Source of the DNA: Paracidovorax avenae
Lineage (GTDB): Bacteria; Pseudomonadota; Gammaproteobacteria; Burkholderiales; Burkholderiaceae_C
Assembly (NCBI RefSeq): GCF_040892545.1
Contig: NZ_CP156079.1
Span: 5,305,501-5,369,500, forward strand
Length of the DNA: 64,000 nt
Direction: 5' to 3'
Numbering within the stretch: position 1 is the first letter of the stretch; every line of letters begins with the position of its first letter. Of the stretch, positions 43,747 to 53,109 are shown in pieces. The notes under the pieces were generated by a model. The model did no database searches. It was not told where the DNA came from and saw only the letters and a program-made list of their open reading frames with translations. A program made the position numbers and the translations under genes.

Positions 43747-46153
43747 CACCGCGGGCCACCGCCCTGCCCCGGCGCATGCCCGCAGGCTGGCGGCACTGCT
43801 GGCCTGCCTGCCCCAATGGCTGTCTGCAGGCGACCTTCCGCCGCCGCCAGCCGCCACGGGCGCGTCCACGGAGGCCACCGCCCTCTACCTGGAGGTGGAA
43901 GTGAACGGCCGGCCCGGGGACGGGCTCGTGGCGGTCCGCCAGCGCGGATCGCATTTCGAGATCGATGCGGCCACGCTGCGGCGCCTGCACGTGCAGACCG
44001 ACCAGCCCGACGGCACGCCCGTGGCCGTGGACACGCTGCCGGGCGTCTCCGTGGCCTACGACAGCCTCGCGCAGCGCCTGCGCATCGACGTGCCGGCGCA
44101 ATGGCTGCCGATGCAGCGGCTGGCCGGGGAATCGCCGGAGGATGTGGCCCTCTCCCGGGGCACCGGACTGCTGATGAACTACGAGTTCTACGCCACGCGC
44201 ACCCAGGGCCGCACGGCCGCCTCGCTGTGGTCGGAGCAGCGCTTTTTCGGCCTGCACGGGGTGGTCTCCCACACGGGCGTGCTGCGCCGCGTGGACGGCG
44301 GCAGCGGCAACGGCTACCTGCGCTACGACACCGCCTGGACAGATATCGATGCGGGCAGCGCCACGGCCTGGACGGCGGGGGACCTGATCACCGGCGCGCT
44401 GCCCTGGACCACGCCCGTGCGCCTGGGCGGAGTGCAATGGGCGCGCAACTTCGCCGCGCGGCCCGATCTGGTGACGTATCCGATGCCCGAGTTCGCCGGG
44501 CAGGCAACCGTGCCGTCGGCGGTGGATGTCTTCGTCAATGGCTTCCGCGCGAGCCGGCACACCGTGCAGCCCGGCCCGTTCACGCTGGGTGAATTGCCGG
44601 CCGTGAATGGCGCCGGCATGGCGTCCGTGGTCACCACCGATGCCCTGGGCCGCCAGGTGGTGACGTCCGTGCCGTTCTACGTGAGCAGCCAGCTGCTGCG
44701 CCCGGGGTGGACCGACTATTCGGTTTCGGTCGGGGCACTGCGGCGCGGCTACGGCCTGCGCAGCTTCGCCTACGGCCGGCCGCTGGCCGCGGGCGTGCTG
44801 CGGCGCGGCGTGACCGACGCGGTCACGGTCGAGGCCCAGGCCCAGGCCGCCCGTGGCCTGGGCGTGCTGGGCGCGGGCGGGCTCGTGCGCTGGGGCACCC
44901 TGGGCGTGTTCAACGCCTCGCTCACCTACGGCCGCGCGGTGCCCGGCGACACCGCGCTCCCGGACCGCAGCGGCGGCTGGCAATGGAGTGCGGGCTACCA
45001 GTACAACACGCCGCGCGGCGGGATCTCGCTGCTGGAAACGCGGCGCCTGCACGGTTTCGGAGATGCCGCGGACTACGGCGGCAGCCTGCAGCCATCCCGC
45101 CTCAGTCGGCAGGTGAATGCGAGCCTGGTGGTCGGTTCCGCGTCGCTGGGCGCGGGATGGGTCGATCTGCGCGGCGCGGGCACGGAGCGCAGCCGGCTCG
45201 CCTATGCCAGCTACAGCACGCCCCTCGGGCGCGACGCCTTCTTCTCGCTGACGGCGGGCCGCACCGTCGAGACCGGGGAAACCCAGGTCCGCGCCCAGCT
45301 GACCTACCTGCTCGACCCGCTGCTGACGGCGCAGGCCGCCGCGGCGCATACCGGCGGGCGGACGCAGGGAGAACTGGGGCTGCAGCGCAGCCTGCCGAGC
45401 GACGGCGGCTTCGGCTGGCGCATCGGCCAGACGCGCGGCGGCGGCCCTGCCGGTGGCACGGGCGGCAACTACCGCCTCGCGAGCGCGCAATACCAGGGTC
45501 GGTATGGCATGGTGCAGGGCGGCCTCTTCGGCGCGGCCGCAGACACCACGCACTGGGCGGGCGCCTCCGGGTCGCTGGGCGCCATGGATGGCTACGTGTT
45601 CGCCGCCAACCGCGTCACGGACGGCTTCGCGCTCGTATCGACGGACGGTGCGCCCGGCGTGCCGATCACGGTCAACCACCAGCCCGCGGGACGCACAGAC
45701 GGGCAGGGCTACCTGCTGGTTCCCAATGTTCCGGCCTACTATCCCGCGCGCTACGCGATCGATCCGCTGTCGCTTCCGCCGGATGTGCACACGCCCGCAC
45801 TGGAACGCCGGGTGGCCGTGGCACGGGGCACGGGCACGCTGGTGCGCATGCCGGTGCTGCGCATGCGCACGGCCACCCTGACGCTGGTGGACGCGGATGG
45901 CATGCCGTTGCCGCCGGGCAGCGCCGTCGTGCACGAGCAGGGACAGGTGCCCACGGTGGTGGGGTGGGACGGCGTGGTCTATCTGACCGCGCTGCAGACG
46001 CGCAACACACTCGCGGCCCGCACGCCCGACGGGCGGGAATGCCGGGCCGCGTTCGATGCCGCGGAGCACGCGGCGCAACGCGACCTGCGCGTGGTCTGCC
46101 GCGAGGGCGGAGCACCGCCTTCCGCAGCCAATGCCGCTGGGGAGGCACTGTGA
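43733..46153 (+). CDS. Outer-membrane usher of the SCPU/Csu pilus
   Basis: 806 residues from a GTG (43733) inside the chaperone end; the only ATG there is out of frame. Signal peptide RRLAALLACLPQWLSAG. N-terminal domain ALYLEVEVNGRPGDGLVAVRQRG, barrel with plug, GIGPFTLGELPAVNGAG-like FTLGELPAVNGAGMASV, and C-terminal domain ERRVAVARGTGTLVRMPVLRMRTATLTLVDADG. It forms the pore for pilus assembly. Its TGA overlaps the next GTG. Confidence 0.92.
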   Translation: MPSHDTAGHRPAPAHARRLAALLACLPQWLSAGDLPPPPAATGASTEATALYLEVEVNGRPGDGLVAVRQRGSHFEIDAATLRRLHVQTDQPDGTPVAVDTLPGVSVAYDSLAQRLRIDVPAQWLPMQRLAGESPEDVALSRGTGLLMNYEFYATRTQGRTAASLWSEQRFFGLHGVVSHTGVLRRVDGGSGNGYLRYDTAWTDIDAGSATAWTAGDLITGALPWTTPVRLGGVQWARNFAARPDLVTYPMPEFAGQATVPSAVDVFVNGFRASRHTVQPGPFTLGELPAVNGAGMASVVTTDALGRQVVTSVPFYVSSQLLRPGWTDYSVSVGALRRGYGLRSFAYGRPLAAGVLRRGVTDAVTVEAQAQAARGLGVLGAGGLVRWGTLGVFNASLTYGRAVPGDTALPDRSGGWQWSAGYQYNTPRGGISLLETRRLHGFGDAADYGGSLQPSRLSRQVNASLVVGSASLGAGWVDLRGAGTERSRLAYASYSTPLGRDAFFSLTAGRTVETGETQVRAQLTYLLDPLLTAQAAAAHTGGRTQGELGLQRSLPSDGGFGWRIGQTRGGGPAGGTGGNYRLASAQYQGRYGMVQGGLFGAAADTTHWAGASGSLGAMDGYVFAANRVTDGFALVSTDGAPGVPITVNHQPAGRTDGQGYLLVPNVPAYYPARYAIDPLSLPPDVHTPALERRVAVARGTGTLVRMPVLRMRTATLTLVDADGMPLPPGSAVVHEQGQVPTVVGWDGVVYLTALQTRNTLAARTPDGRECRAAFDAAEHAAQRDLRVVCREGGAPPSAANAAGEAL

Positions 46154-47124
46154 CCGGCGCTGCACGCCCGGCACGGCAGCCGCGGGGCACCGCCCTGCCG
46201 CTGGCGGCCGCAGGCGTGCTGGCCGCCCTCTGCCGCACGGCATCGGCCGATTGCGTGAACAGCGAAACCGGCGGCAATCTCGGCACGGTGCCCTCGCAGC
46301 GCGTGCTCTCCGGCCCCACCGTCACCACCACGGCGCAGTTCACGCTGGGGTGCGGCGGCATCGTGCTGTCCACGCTGGGCACGCCGACGGTGCAGGCGAA
46401 ATTCGTCAGCCCCACGACCGGGCTCACGCTCAAGGACGGAGCGAAGCCGGCCATCCCTTACCAGATCACCGACCTTGCGGGCACCAGCTACACGCAGGGC
46501 CTGCTGGTGATCAATGCGAACGGCGCGAACCTGGTAGCGCTGCTGAGCAACAACACGGCGTCGCTGCCGCTGCGCATCGCCACCGCGGTGGGCACGAACG
46601 TGCCGGCCGGCACCTATACGGACACCGTCACCGTGAACTGGACCTACGCCAACATCTGCGAAGGCCTGCTCGGCGTGGGCGGCCTCTGCGTGGGCACGCC
46701 GCGCAATGGCAACGTGAACCGCCTGCTGACCGTGCAGCTGGTGGTCACGAACGACTGCACCCTGTCCGCGCCGAACGTGCAGTTCGGCTCCGCCCCCCTG
46801 CCGGCGGCTTTCCCGGCGGTGTCCGGCAATGTCTCGGTGGTCTGCACGCGCGGGCTCTCCGTGACCGTGGGGCTCGGCCCGGGCACCTATCCGTCGGCCG
46901 GCCGCAGGCAGATGGCCAGCGGCGCGAACCGGCTGGCCTACGACCTGTTCCGGGCGGACGGCAGCCTCTGGGGCACGGCCGCGGGCACGCGCACGGCCGG
47001 AACGGCCATCACGGACGGCACCACGCCCATCGTGCTGCCCTACACGGCGCGCATCTACGGCGACCAGACACCGCCGCCACCCGGGGTGTACCAGGACAAC
47101 GTGGTGGTGGACGTGGAGTACTGA
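46150..47124 (+). CDS. SCPU tip adhesin-like protein (two SCPU domains)
   Basis: 324 residues from GTG in a GTGA overlap with the usher; GGGGAGG precedes it. Signal peptide, an N-terminal SCPU-like domain (ADCVNSETGGNLGTVPSQRVLSG ... TYTDTVTVNWTYANICEG) and a second (VTNDCTLSAPNVQFGS ... VYQDNVVVDVEY). The two-domain size is that of the CsuE tip subunit that gives hydrophobic adhesion. Last gene; ends six bases from the convergent slyD. Confidence 0.85.
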   Translation: MTGAARPARQPRGTALPLAAAGVLAALCRTASADCVNSETGGNLGTVPSQRVLSGPTVTTTAQFTLGCGGIVLSTLGTPTVQAKFVSPTTGLTLKDGAKPAIPYQITDLAGTSYTQGLLVINANGANLVALLSNNTASLPLRIATAVGTNVPAGTYTDTVTVNWTYANICEGLLGVGGLCVGTPRNGNVNRLLTVQLVVTNDCTLSAPNVQFGSAPLPAAFPAVSGNVSVVCTRGLSVTVGLGPGTYPSAGRRQMASGANRLAYDLFRADGSLWGTAAGTRTAGTAITDGTTPIVLPYTARIYGDQTPPPPGVYQDNVVVDVEY

Positions 47125-47130
47125 ACCGTC

Positions 47131-47601
47131 TCAGTGGTGGTGGCCGTGCCCGCCATGCACGTGGCGGTGGGCGACCTCATCGGCCGTGGCGGGCCGCACT
47201 TCGGTCACCTTGCAAGAAAAACGCAGGGCCTGGCCCGCCAGGGGATGGTTGCCGTCCAGGTGCACGACCGGGCCCTTGATCTTCACCACATTGAAGAGCT
47301 GCGGCTGGCCGTCGTCGCCGACGCCACGCAGCTGGCCGCCCACTTTCACGCCGGGCGGGAATTCGGTTTTGGGGATGGTGCGCACCAGGCTCTCGTCGCG
47401 CTCGCCGAAGGCGTCCGCCACCGCCAGCTCGACGGTGGTGACGAAGCCGGGGGCCTGGCCGTCCAGCGCCGCCTCGACCTTCGGGAACAGGTTCTCGTAG
47501 CCGCCGTGCAGGTAGGCCACGTGGCCCGAATCCAGCGGCTTGCCCTCGGGGCTGGTGATCTTGTAGCTCAGGGTGACGGCGGTGTCCTTGGAGATATTCA
47601 T
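47131..47601 (-). CDS. slyD: FKBP-type peptidyl-prolyl isomerase SlyD
   Basis: 156 residues from the ATG at 47601. MNISKDTAVTLSYKITSPEGKPLDSG and the inserted-in-flap chaperone domain (VELAVADAFGERDESLVRTIPKTEFPPG), then NHPLAGQALRFSCKVTEVRPA and a His-rich tail (HRHVHGGHGHHH) that binds Ni2+. SlyD folds proline-containing substrates and aids hydrogenase nickel insertion. Tail to tail with the pilus operon. Confidence 0.93.
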   Translation of the reverse strand: MNISKDTAVTLSYKITSPEGKPLDSGHVAYLHGGYENLFPKVEAALDGQAPGFVTTVELAVADAFGERDESLVRTIPKTEFPPGVKVGGQLRGVGDDGQPQLFNVVKIKGPVVHLDGNHPLAGQALRFSCKVTEVRPATADEVAHRHVHGGHGHHH

Positions 47602-47708
47602 GGCGGCAGGGGCTGGCGGTACGGTGGAGTCGGAAGAAAAAACGTGCGCCGATTGTCCCGCATCGCCGGCCGGCAGCACACGCCGCCGGCCCCGCGCCCG
47701 GTGCGGGA

Positions 47709-48758
47709 TCAGGACGCGATCGCCTCGGGCACTTCGTCGGCGGGCTCGCCCGGCCGCCGCGCGAAGCGGCGCGGCTGCGGACCGTGCACGGGCGCGCCAT
47801 CGCCCCAGGGCCAGCCACCGAACTGCGTGCGGCGGTAGTCCGCCAGCGCCTGGTGGATCTGCGACTCGGAGTTCATCACGAAGGGGCCGTACTGCACCAC
47901 GGGCTCACCCAGGGGGCGGCCCTGCAGCAGCAGGAATTCAGCGGCCTGTTCAGCGCTGCCGTTCACCAGTTCCACCGCGGCGCCTGCGCGCAACTCCAGC
48001 GCGGCATGGCCCACGGCCTCGCCGGCCACGCGCACGCCCTCGCCCGCGAAGTGGTAGAGCATGCGCCGCGTGCCTTCCCCCGCCGCGGCGGGCAGGGTGT
48101 AGCGCGCACCGGGCGCGAGCCGCAGCGTCCAGATCGCCACGTCCGAGGCATCGCGCGCGGCCCAGGAATGCGGGGGCGGCGCGAGCGGCTCGGCATCCGC
48201 TCCGGGCACCCGCCCGGCGATCACGGTCAGTTCGGTGCGGCGCCCGGCATCGTCGGTGGACACCAGGCGCGGGATGTCTCCAGCCCAGAACATGGTGAAG
48301 TGCGGCGGCACCATCTTGTCCGCCGCGGGCAGGTTGAGCCAGATCTGGAACAGTTCGAGCGGGTTGGGCTGCTGCGCGTCCAGCAGCGGGAACATTTCGG
48401 AATGCACGATGCCCTGGCCCGCGGTCAGCCACTGCACGTCGCCCTGTCCGAAGCGGGCGGCAGCGCCCAGCGAGTCGGCATGGTCGATGAGGCCGGTGCG
48501 CACGATGGTCACGGTCTCGAAGCCGCGGTGCGGATGGGGCGGGAAGCCGGGCACCTCGTCGCCGTGGTACATGCTCCAGCCGTCCTTGCGCGAGAAATCC
48601 TGCCCGATCTGGCGGCCCGTGAGCGGCGCGTCGGGCCCCAGCCGGCCATTGCCGCGCGGGTAGGCATCGTCGTGGTGGGCGCAGAAAAGGAACGGATCCA
48701 GCGTGGGCCAGAGCGGGCCCAGGGGCTGGCTGCCGAGCAGGGGGGAGGGGGTGGACAT
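47709..48758 (-). CDS. Pirin-family protein
   Basis: 349 residues from the ATG at 48758 with GGAGAA upstream. N-terminal pirin cupin: FLFCAHHDDAYP, PPHPHRGFETVTIV (metal His), GDVQWLTAGQGIVHSEM (metal His/Glu), and the C-terminal pirin_C cupin (VQYGPFVMNSESQIHQALADYRRTQFGGWPW). Longer than the 290-residue quercetinase-type pirins because of an Ala-rich middle. Role unclear in bacteria. The downstream-facing neighbour is the effector gene. Confidence 0.9.
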   Translation of the reverse strand: MSTPSPLLGSQPLGPLWPTLDPFLFCAHHDDAYPRGNGRLGPDAPLTGRQIGQDFSRKDGWSMYHGDEVPGFPPHPHRGFETVTIVRTGLIDHADSLGAAARFGQGDVQWLTAGQGIVHSEMFPLLDAQQPNPLELFQIWLNLPAADKMVPPHFTMFWAGDIPRLVSTDDAGRRTELTVIAGRVPGADAEPLAPPPHSWAARDASDVAIWTLRLAPGARYTLPAAAGEGTRRMLYHFAGEGVRVAGEAVGHAALELRAGAAVELVNGSAEQAAEFLLLQGRPLGEPVVQYGPFVMNSESQIHQALADYRRTQFGGWPWGDGAPVHGPQPRRFARRPGEPADEVPEAIAS

Positions 48759-48868
48759 GCGTGGATTCTCCAGAAAAGCTCCGGAACACGTGGGGGTGTC
48801 CGCGGCAGTCCCAAGGCCCGGTGCGTGCAACGGACCGGCGCATGGATGGAACGATCGTTGCCGCGCCG

Positions 48869-50524
48869 TCAGTGCAGGCGGCGCCGGACCGCGAAGGGAT
48901 CCTGCAGCGGAAGCTCCAGTCCGCCCGACACGCCGTCGATATCGCGATGCAGGAAAACCGCCACCGCGGTGTCCTCAGGCCACAGCGCCGTACCCTCTTT
49001 CGCCACCGCCGCATCGAACACCGCGCACACCTCCGGATGCGCCAGCGCCTCCGGATGCCGCTGCGTGTCGAAAGCCGCCACCTGCAGGCTGAACAGGCCC
49101 TGCATGCCGCTGCGGGCGTCCGATTCGCTGTATAGCAGATGGCGGCCGTATCCGCGCTCGCCCATCGCGGAGGCCGCGTACACGGAGGGGTCGAACCCCT
49201 GCCCCTGCAGCAGTGCGGGCAGTTCGCGTGCCAGGGCCGTGCGCAGGTCGCCGCCGTCCACCCGGACCGCGCCGGCGACCTCGCCCGACAGCCATGCTGC
49301 CACGGCCGTATCCAGCGCCCGCTGGTGCTGCTGGTGCGCGGCGATGGCGGCCGGGCTGCCCGGCTGCGCATACACCGCCGGCAGCCGCGCTTCGGCCCGG
49401 CCGAGCCAGCCCTGGTGCCCGTGCCACGTGCCGCGCGGCACGGCGGCGCCCACCATGGCATCCAGCGACAATCCGCCGTCCGCGGAGCGGCTGGACGTGG
49501 CGATGCGGTAGGCCTCGGCCAGCAGCGGATCGGGCGCATCGCCCGACGCTTCGAGCCGCTGCATGCCGGCCTTCCAGTAGTCGGCGCTCGGCCCTCCGTA
49601 GTGCTTGCCATCGCGCACGAACCCGCCCTCGCCCGCGATGAAGAAGGCCAGCCGCCCGGCGGTCAATCCCGACTCGTCGCCGAACGCGCGCCGCAACGAC
49701 TTGGCGCCGTCGGGGTTGGTCTCGAACAGCAGTGCATGCACCGTGCTGCCGTCCTGCAGCGTGACGGGCCGCACCGCCGGCTGGTACATGAGGCTGGAGC
49801 GGGGCCGGCCCTGCGCATCGGGTGGCGCGCGCAGGTCCGCCTCCGCGCCGATCTCGCGCGTCAGCAGCACGGTGAGCAATTCCTCCGCGCGGTCGAAGGG
49901 CAGCTTCAAAAGCGTGCCGGGCACCTGCCCGCCAGGGGACGGCGCGATGGACGCCACGGCGCCGGGATGTTGCGGCCGGCCCCGGTACTCCGTGCTCGCC
50001 ACGAAGTCCATGCCGTAGTCGCCGATGCGCGCGGGGACCGTGTCACGGCCTTCCTGCACCTCGTCCTGGCTGGCCTTGCCCAGCTCCCGGTAGTTGTCGG
50101 TGCGCAGCGACCAGTGGCCGAACACGGGAATGAAATCCAGCCCTTCGGCCTCGACGTGGCTGCGCAGTGCATGCACCGCGGCCGCCAGCGTCTCCCGCTC
50201 CCGGGCATTCAGCCGCTGGCGCTGCGCGGGCGGCAGCATGGCGATGCGCTCCCAGGCCGCATCGGACAGGGCTGGGCGAGCCCCGGCGGCCGCCTGACCG
50301 GCCGCACCGATCATCGACGGCAGTACGGCGGCACGTGGCCGCGGCGCGCCCGATGCCTGCGATGCGGCCATCGGGGCAGAACGCCGTGGTACGCCGGCCC
50401 CGGGCAGCATGCCGGAGCGGCCGGACGTTGCGGAGGTGCCGGACGACGACGCCCCCCCGTCCCCGGCCGGGACGGTGATGGCACGTGGGGAAGATGGAGG
50501 CGTGATGGATGGAGAGGAAACCAT
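48869..50524 (-). CDS. RipAY-like type III effector candidate (ChaC/gamma-glutamylcyclotransferase domain)
   Basis: 551 residues from the ATG at 50524, the first ATG after a predicted HrpX promoter. Residues 1-80 are Ser/Pro/Ala/Gly-rich, as in type III secretion leaders, with no Sec signal. Residues about 133-345 align by eye with ChaC-type enzymes: FGHWSL (135-140) for FGYGSL, RGRPQHPG (181-188) for RGTPxxPG, then LLTREIGAE with Glu224 at the position of the catalytic Glu, and YWKAGMQRLEASGDAPDPLL for the C-terminal block. Ralstonia RipAY is a host-thioredoxin-activated glutathione-degrading effector of this fold. The last 200 residues are not recognised. Cytosolic glutathione cleavage in the plant is inference. 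Confidence 0.75.
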   Translation of the reverse strand: MVSSPSITPPSSPRAITVPAGDGGASSSGTSATSGRSGMLPGAGVPRRSAPMAASQASGAPRPRAAVLPSMIGAAGQAAAGARPALSDAAWERIAMLPPAQRQRLNARERETLAAAVHALRSHVEAEGLDFIPVFGHWSLRTDNYRELGKASQDEVQEGRDTVPARIGDYGMDFVASTEYRGRPQHPGAVASIAPSPGGQVPGTLLKLPFDRAEELLTVLLTREIGAEADLRAPPDAQGRPRSSLMYQPAVRPVTLQDGSTVHALLFETNPDGAKSLRRAFGDESGLTAGRLAFFIAGEGGFVRDGKHYGGPSADYWKAGMQRLEASGDAPDPLLAEAYRIATSSRSADGGLSLDAMVGAAVPRGTWHGHQGWLGRAEARLPAVYAQPGSPAAIAAHQQHQRALDTAVAAWLSGEVAGAVRVDGGDLRTALARELPALLQGQGFDPSVYAASAMGERGYGRHLLYSESDARSGMQGLFSLQVAAFDTQRHPEALAHPEVCAVFDAAVAKEGTALWPEDTAVAVFLHRDIDGVSGGLELPLQDPFAVRRRLH

Positions 50525-50555
50525 GATCGGGGGAAAAGACGTGAAGATGGAGGAA

Positions 50556-50617
50556 ACTGTGCGGTTCCCTTCCACGGAATCCCGATCACCGGCCGAAGCC
50601 AGGACATGCAGCCCGAA
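50556..50617 (-). promoter_or_regulatory. PIP box and -10 of the effector gene (HrpX-type promoter)
   Basis: On the minus strand: TTCGG (50613-50617), 15 bases, TTCGG (50593-50597), a perfect TTCGB-N15-TTCGB plant-inducible-promoter box. Exactly 31 bases further lies CACAGT (50556-50561), fitting YANNNT. The effector ATG at 50524 follows about 30 bases after the -10. Confidence 0.88.
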
Positions 50618-50733
50618 GCCATGCACGTGCCATGCGCTCCTGAATGTGGCTGACAACTCGAAAAACGGATATGCGGGCGGCCGTCCGCTCAGGCCTCGCA
50701 TAAGGAGGCATGCGGGTCAGCCCCCAGGCCGCT

Positions 50734-51204
50734 TCAGTCCGCCAGCGGCTGGATCAGCTCCGTGCGCCACCCGCCCGGATCGCTGCCGGTTTCCGGCCCG
50801 GTGAGGTAGCGCTCCCACACATCCTCCGCCGGCCTTACGCCCTGGGCGCCGATCCACCGATGGAACGTCTCCCAGGCCTGGGGCAGGTCTTCGTAACGCC
50901 CGCGGTACTCGGTGCGCGCCACGCGCATGGCGGGCCACTCCCCGGGCTGCAGGCCACCATCCGGCCCGGGGCCCACGGGCTTGTCCACGGGCACGCCGAG
51001 GTGGAACTCGAAGGTATCCGTGGGGCGTCGCAGGTGGTGGGTGAAGAGCGGCCCGGCGGGAGAGACGCCCTGCGCGGCCAGGGCGTCCATCAGGGCGCGC
51101 ACGCTCCGGCCCATGACCTGCTGGATTTCCTCGCGCGTGCACGACACGGGCCAGAGCGCGGCCGGCTGCGCCTCCATCTGGACGATGCGGGGGGTTTCGA
51201 TCAT
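50734..51204 (-). CDS. GyrI-like/AraC effector-binding domain protein
   Basis: 156 residues; AGGAGGTG precedes the start, which overlaps the mscS stop (ATGA 51201-51204). GRSVRALMDALAAQGVSPAGPLFTHHLRRPTDTFEFHLGVPVDKPVGP and YRGRYEDLPQAWETFHRWIGAQGV match the GyrI-like small-molecule-binding fold (SoxS/BmrR C-terminal-type). There is no DNA-binding domain, so it likely binds a small ligand alone. Coupling to an MscS channel is unusual. Confidence 0.8.
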   Translation of the reverse strand: MIETPRIVQMEAQPAALWPVSCTREEIQQVMGRSVRALMDALAAQGVSPAGPLFTHHLRRPTDTFEFHLGVPVDKPVGPGPDGGLQPGEWPAMRVARTEYRGRYEDLPQAWETFHRWIGAQGVRPAEDVWERYLTGPETGSDPGGWRTELIQPLAD

Positions 51205-52361
51205 GGGGACACCTCCTGGGAAGAACCGCCGGCCTCCGGGACGTCGGCACGCGCGGGGGGAACCATCTGCACCTGGCGCACGGGCACGCCGAACTGCACG
51301 CCCAGCGCACCCAGCTCGCGCAGGATCGCGAGATTGATGGCCTGCTGCACGTCCATGTAGGCGTTGTAGCCCGCATCCAGCACGATATAGACCACCTCGT
51401 ATTCGAGCGCATTGGCGCCGAAACCCTTGAGGTGTGCGCGGTCGAAGCGCACCTTGTCCTGTGCCTCGATGATGCGCCGCACCGCCTGGGCCACGGCCTC
51501 GGCCTGCGCCGCGGTGGTGGCGTAGCTCACGGAGAAGGTGAAGACGATGCGCCGCTCCTGCAGGTAGCGGTAGTTGTTGATGGTCTGCTTGAGCAGGTCG
51601 GTGTTGGACATCACGATCTGCTCGCCACCCAGGCTGCGGATGCGCGTGGTCTTCACGCCGATGCGCTGCACCGTGCCCGCCACGCTGCCCACCACGATGA
51701 AATCGCCCACCTCGAAGGGCTTGTCCACGGCGATCGCCAGCGAGGCGAAGAGATCGCCCAGCACGTTCTGCACGGCCAGCGCGATGGCGATGCCGCCCAC
51801 GCCCAGGCTCGCCACGAAGGCCGTGATGTTGACCCCGAGATTGGCGAGCATCGCCAGCACGATGGTGGCCCACAGCAAGGTGCGCAGCCCCCAGGACATC
51901 AGCGTTCCCGAGGCGCTCACCTGCACCGACGGCGTCCCCAGGTGCCGCGCCTCGTAGCGCCGGATCGCGATGCCGATGGCGCGCGTTCCCCACAGCGCCA
52001 TCTGCAGCGCCAGCGCGATGAACCAGAGCTGCCCCACGCGCGCCTGCCAGCGCGGCGCCAGGTCCAGCATGCCCACGCCGACCAGCAGCGCCACCAGCAG
52101 GATCAGCAGGTGGCTGGTGCCGCCGAGCACTTCGGCAGCGACGGCCGCCACGCTGCCCGCCCCCTCGCGCCCCTGCGCCGCACGCGCCTCCGCGAGCCGC
52201 CGGGTGCGCCGCTGCGCCACGCCCAGCAGCAGCGTGATGCCCAGGTACACGCCCAGCGCCGAGGCAACGGCCAGCGCGATGCTCGACAGCGAGAGGCCCC
52301 AGACGGTCTCGTCGCGGAGCCAGGACAGGAGGGAGGCGGTGGAGGGGGTGTCGTTCAGCAT
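51201..52361 (-). CDS. Mechanosensitive ion channel (MscS family)
   Basis: 386 residues. About five membrane helices with a final pore helix (VNITAFVASLGVGGIAIALAVQNVLGDLFASLAI), then the MscS beta domain (IDKPFEVGDFIVVGSVAGTVQRIGVKTTRIRSLGGEQIVMSNTDLL) and the C-terminal alpha/beta cage. It opens on membrane tension during hypo-osmotic shock. Encodes the GyrI-like protein in overlap downstream. Confidence 0.93.
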   Translation of the reverse strand: MLNDTPSTASLLSWLRDETVWGLSLSSIALAVASALGVYLGITLLLGVAQRRTRRLAEARAAQGREGAGSVAAVAAEVLGGTSHLLILLVALLVGVGMLDLAPRWQARVGQLWFIALALQMALWGTRAIGIAIRRYEARHLGTPSVQVSASGTLMSWGLRTLLWATIVLAMLANLGVNITAFVASLGVGGIAIALAVQNVLGDLFASLAIAVDKPFEVGDFIVVGSVAGTVQRIGVKTTRIRSLGGEQIVMSNTDLLKQTINNYRYLQERRIVFTFSVSYATTAAQAEAVAQAVRRIIEAQDKVRFDRAHLKGFGANALEYEVVYIVLDAGYNAYMDVQQAINLAILRELGALGVQFGVPVRQVQMVPPARADVPEAGGSSQEVSP

Positions 52362-52548
52362 GCAGCTCCTTGCTCGATGGCCCGCTCCGCCTCCCGCGGT
52401 GGGGAGTTGCCGGAGCGGCGTCGGTGGAAGAAAAATGGAAGGAAAAGAAAGGGAATGCGGCAGCGGCCCGCGGCCAGGGCCCGGCCATCCCGCTCAGGAC
52501 GGCGCCGGCACCCGGAGGTCCGGCCATGCCGGCGCCTCCGCGGCGGGC

Positions 52549-52935
52549 TCAGACATCGGCCGCGATGGCCGGCTCGCCCTTGCCCAGGGCATCCAGGGTG
52601 ACGTGGATCTGCGGAGCGTCGATCAGATCGGGCCGCTCGCCGCCCACGTCGGCCAGCGCGGTGAACTGGCCGTCGAGGAACAGGAAGGTGATCGCACCCA
52701 CGATGGCGGCCAGCGCATGTTCGGGCGATTCGAAGCCGCCCGCGGCGATTTTCTCGTCGGCATCGAGCTGGTAGGCGTAGCCGGTGCCGTCGCGGTCCAG
52801 GCGGCCCAGGTCGATGAGCTTGTCCTTCACATTGCTCGCATAGACGCGGCCGTTGGCCGCATAGAACGTGAAGGGGACGGCGGTGGGCGAGGCAGCGGCA
52901 GCGCGGACGCCGGCGGTGGGGGCGGAAGACTTCAT
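52549..52935 (-). CDS. Hypothetical protein
   Basis: 128 residues, no signal peptide. Contains FTFYAANGRVYASNVKDKLIDLGRLDRDGTGYAYQLDADEKIAAGGFESPEHALAAIVGAITFLFLDGQ, a mixed alpha/beta pattern with no membrane span apart from a short hydrophobic helix. I do not recognise it. 187 bases lie between it and mscS; 174 separate it from the transferase gene. A GC-rich low-complexity stretch surrounds it. Confidence 0.65.
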   Translation of the reverse strand: MKSSAPTAGVRAAAASPTAVPFTFYAANGRVYASNVKDKLIDLGRLDRDGTGYAYQLDADEKIAAGGFESPEHALAAIVGAITFLFLDGQFTALADVGGERPDLIDAPQIHVTLDALGKGEPAIAADV

Positions 52936-53109
52936 GGCATGTGTCCTGTGCTGGTGGTGCCGCGGCGCCGTGGGCGTTCGGGAAAGCAGCCGGAACCGGC
53001 ATGCGGCGGGGCGGGCCGCGCAGCAGCGGCTGGAGCCATCCTAGGCACGCAGGGCGCCGCTGGCTGTAGGAGGAGGCGCCACACGGCCAACCCACCCTTC
53101 GCGTGATCG

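Noticed and set aside
43741..43747. ATG at 43743 as usher start
   Set aside because: It is in a different frame; the usher frame opens only from the GTG at 43733.
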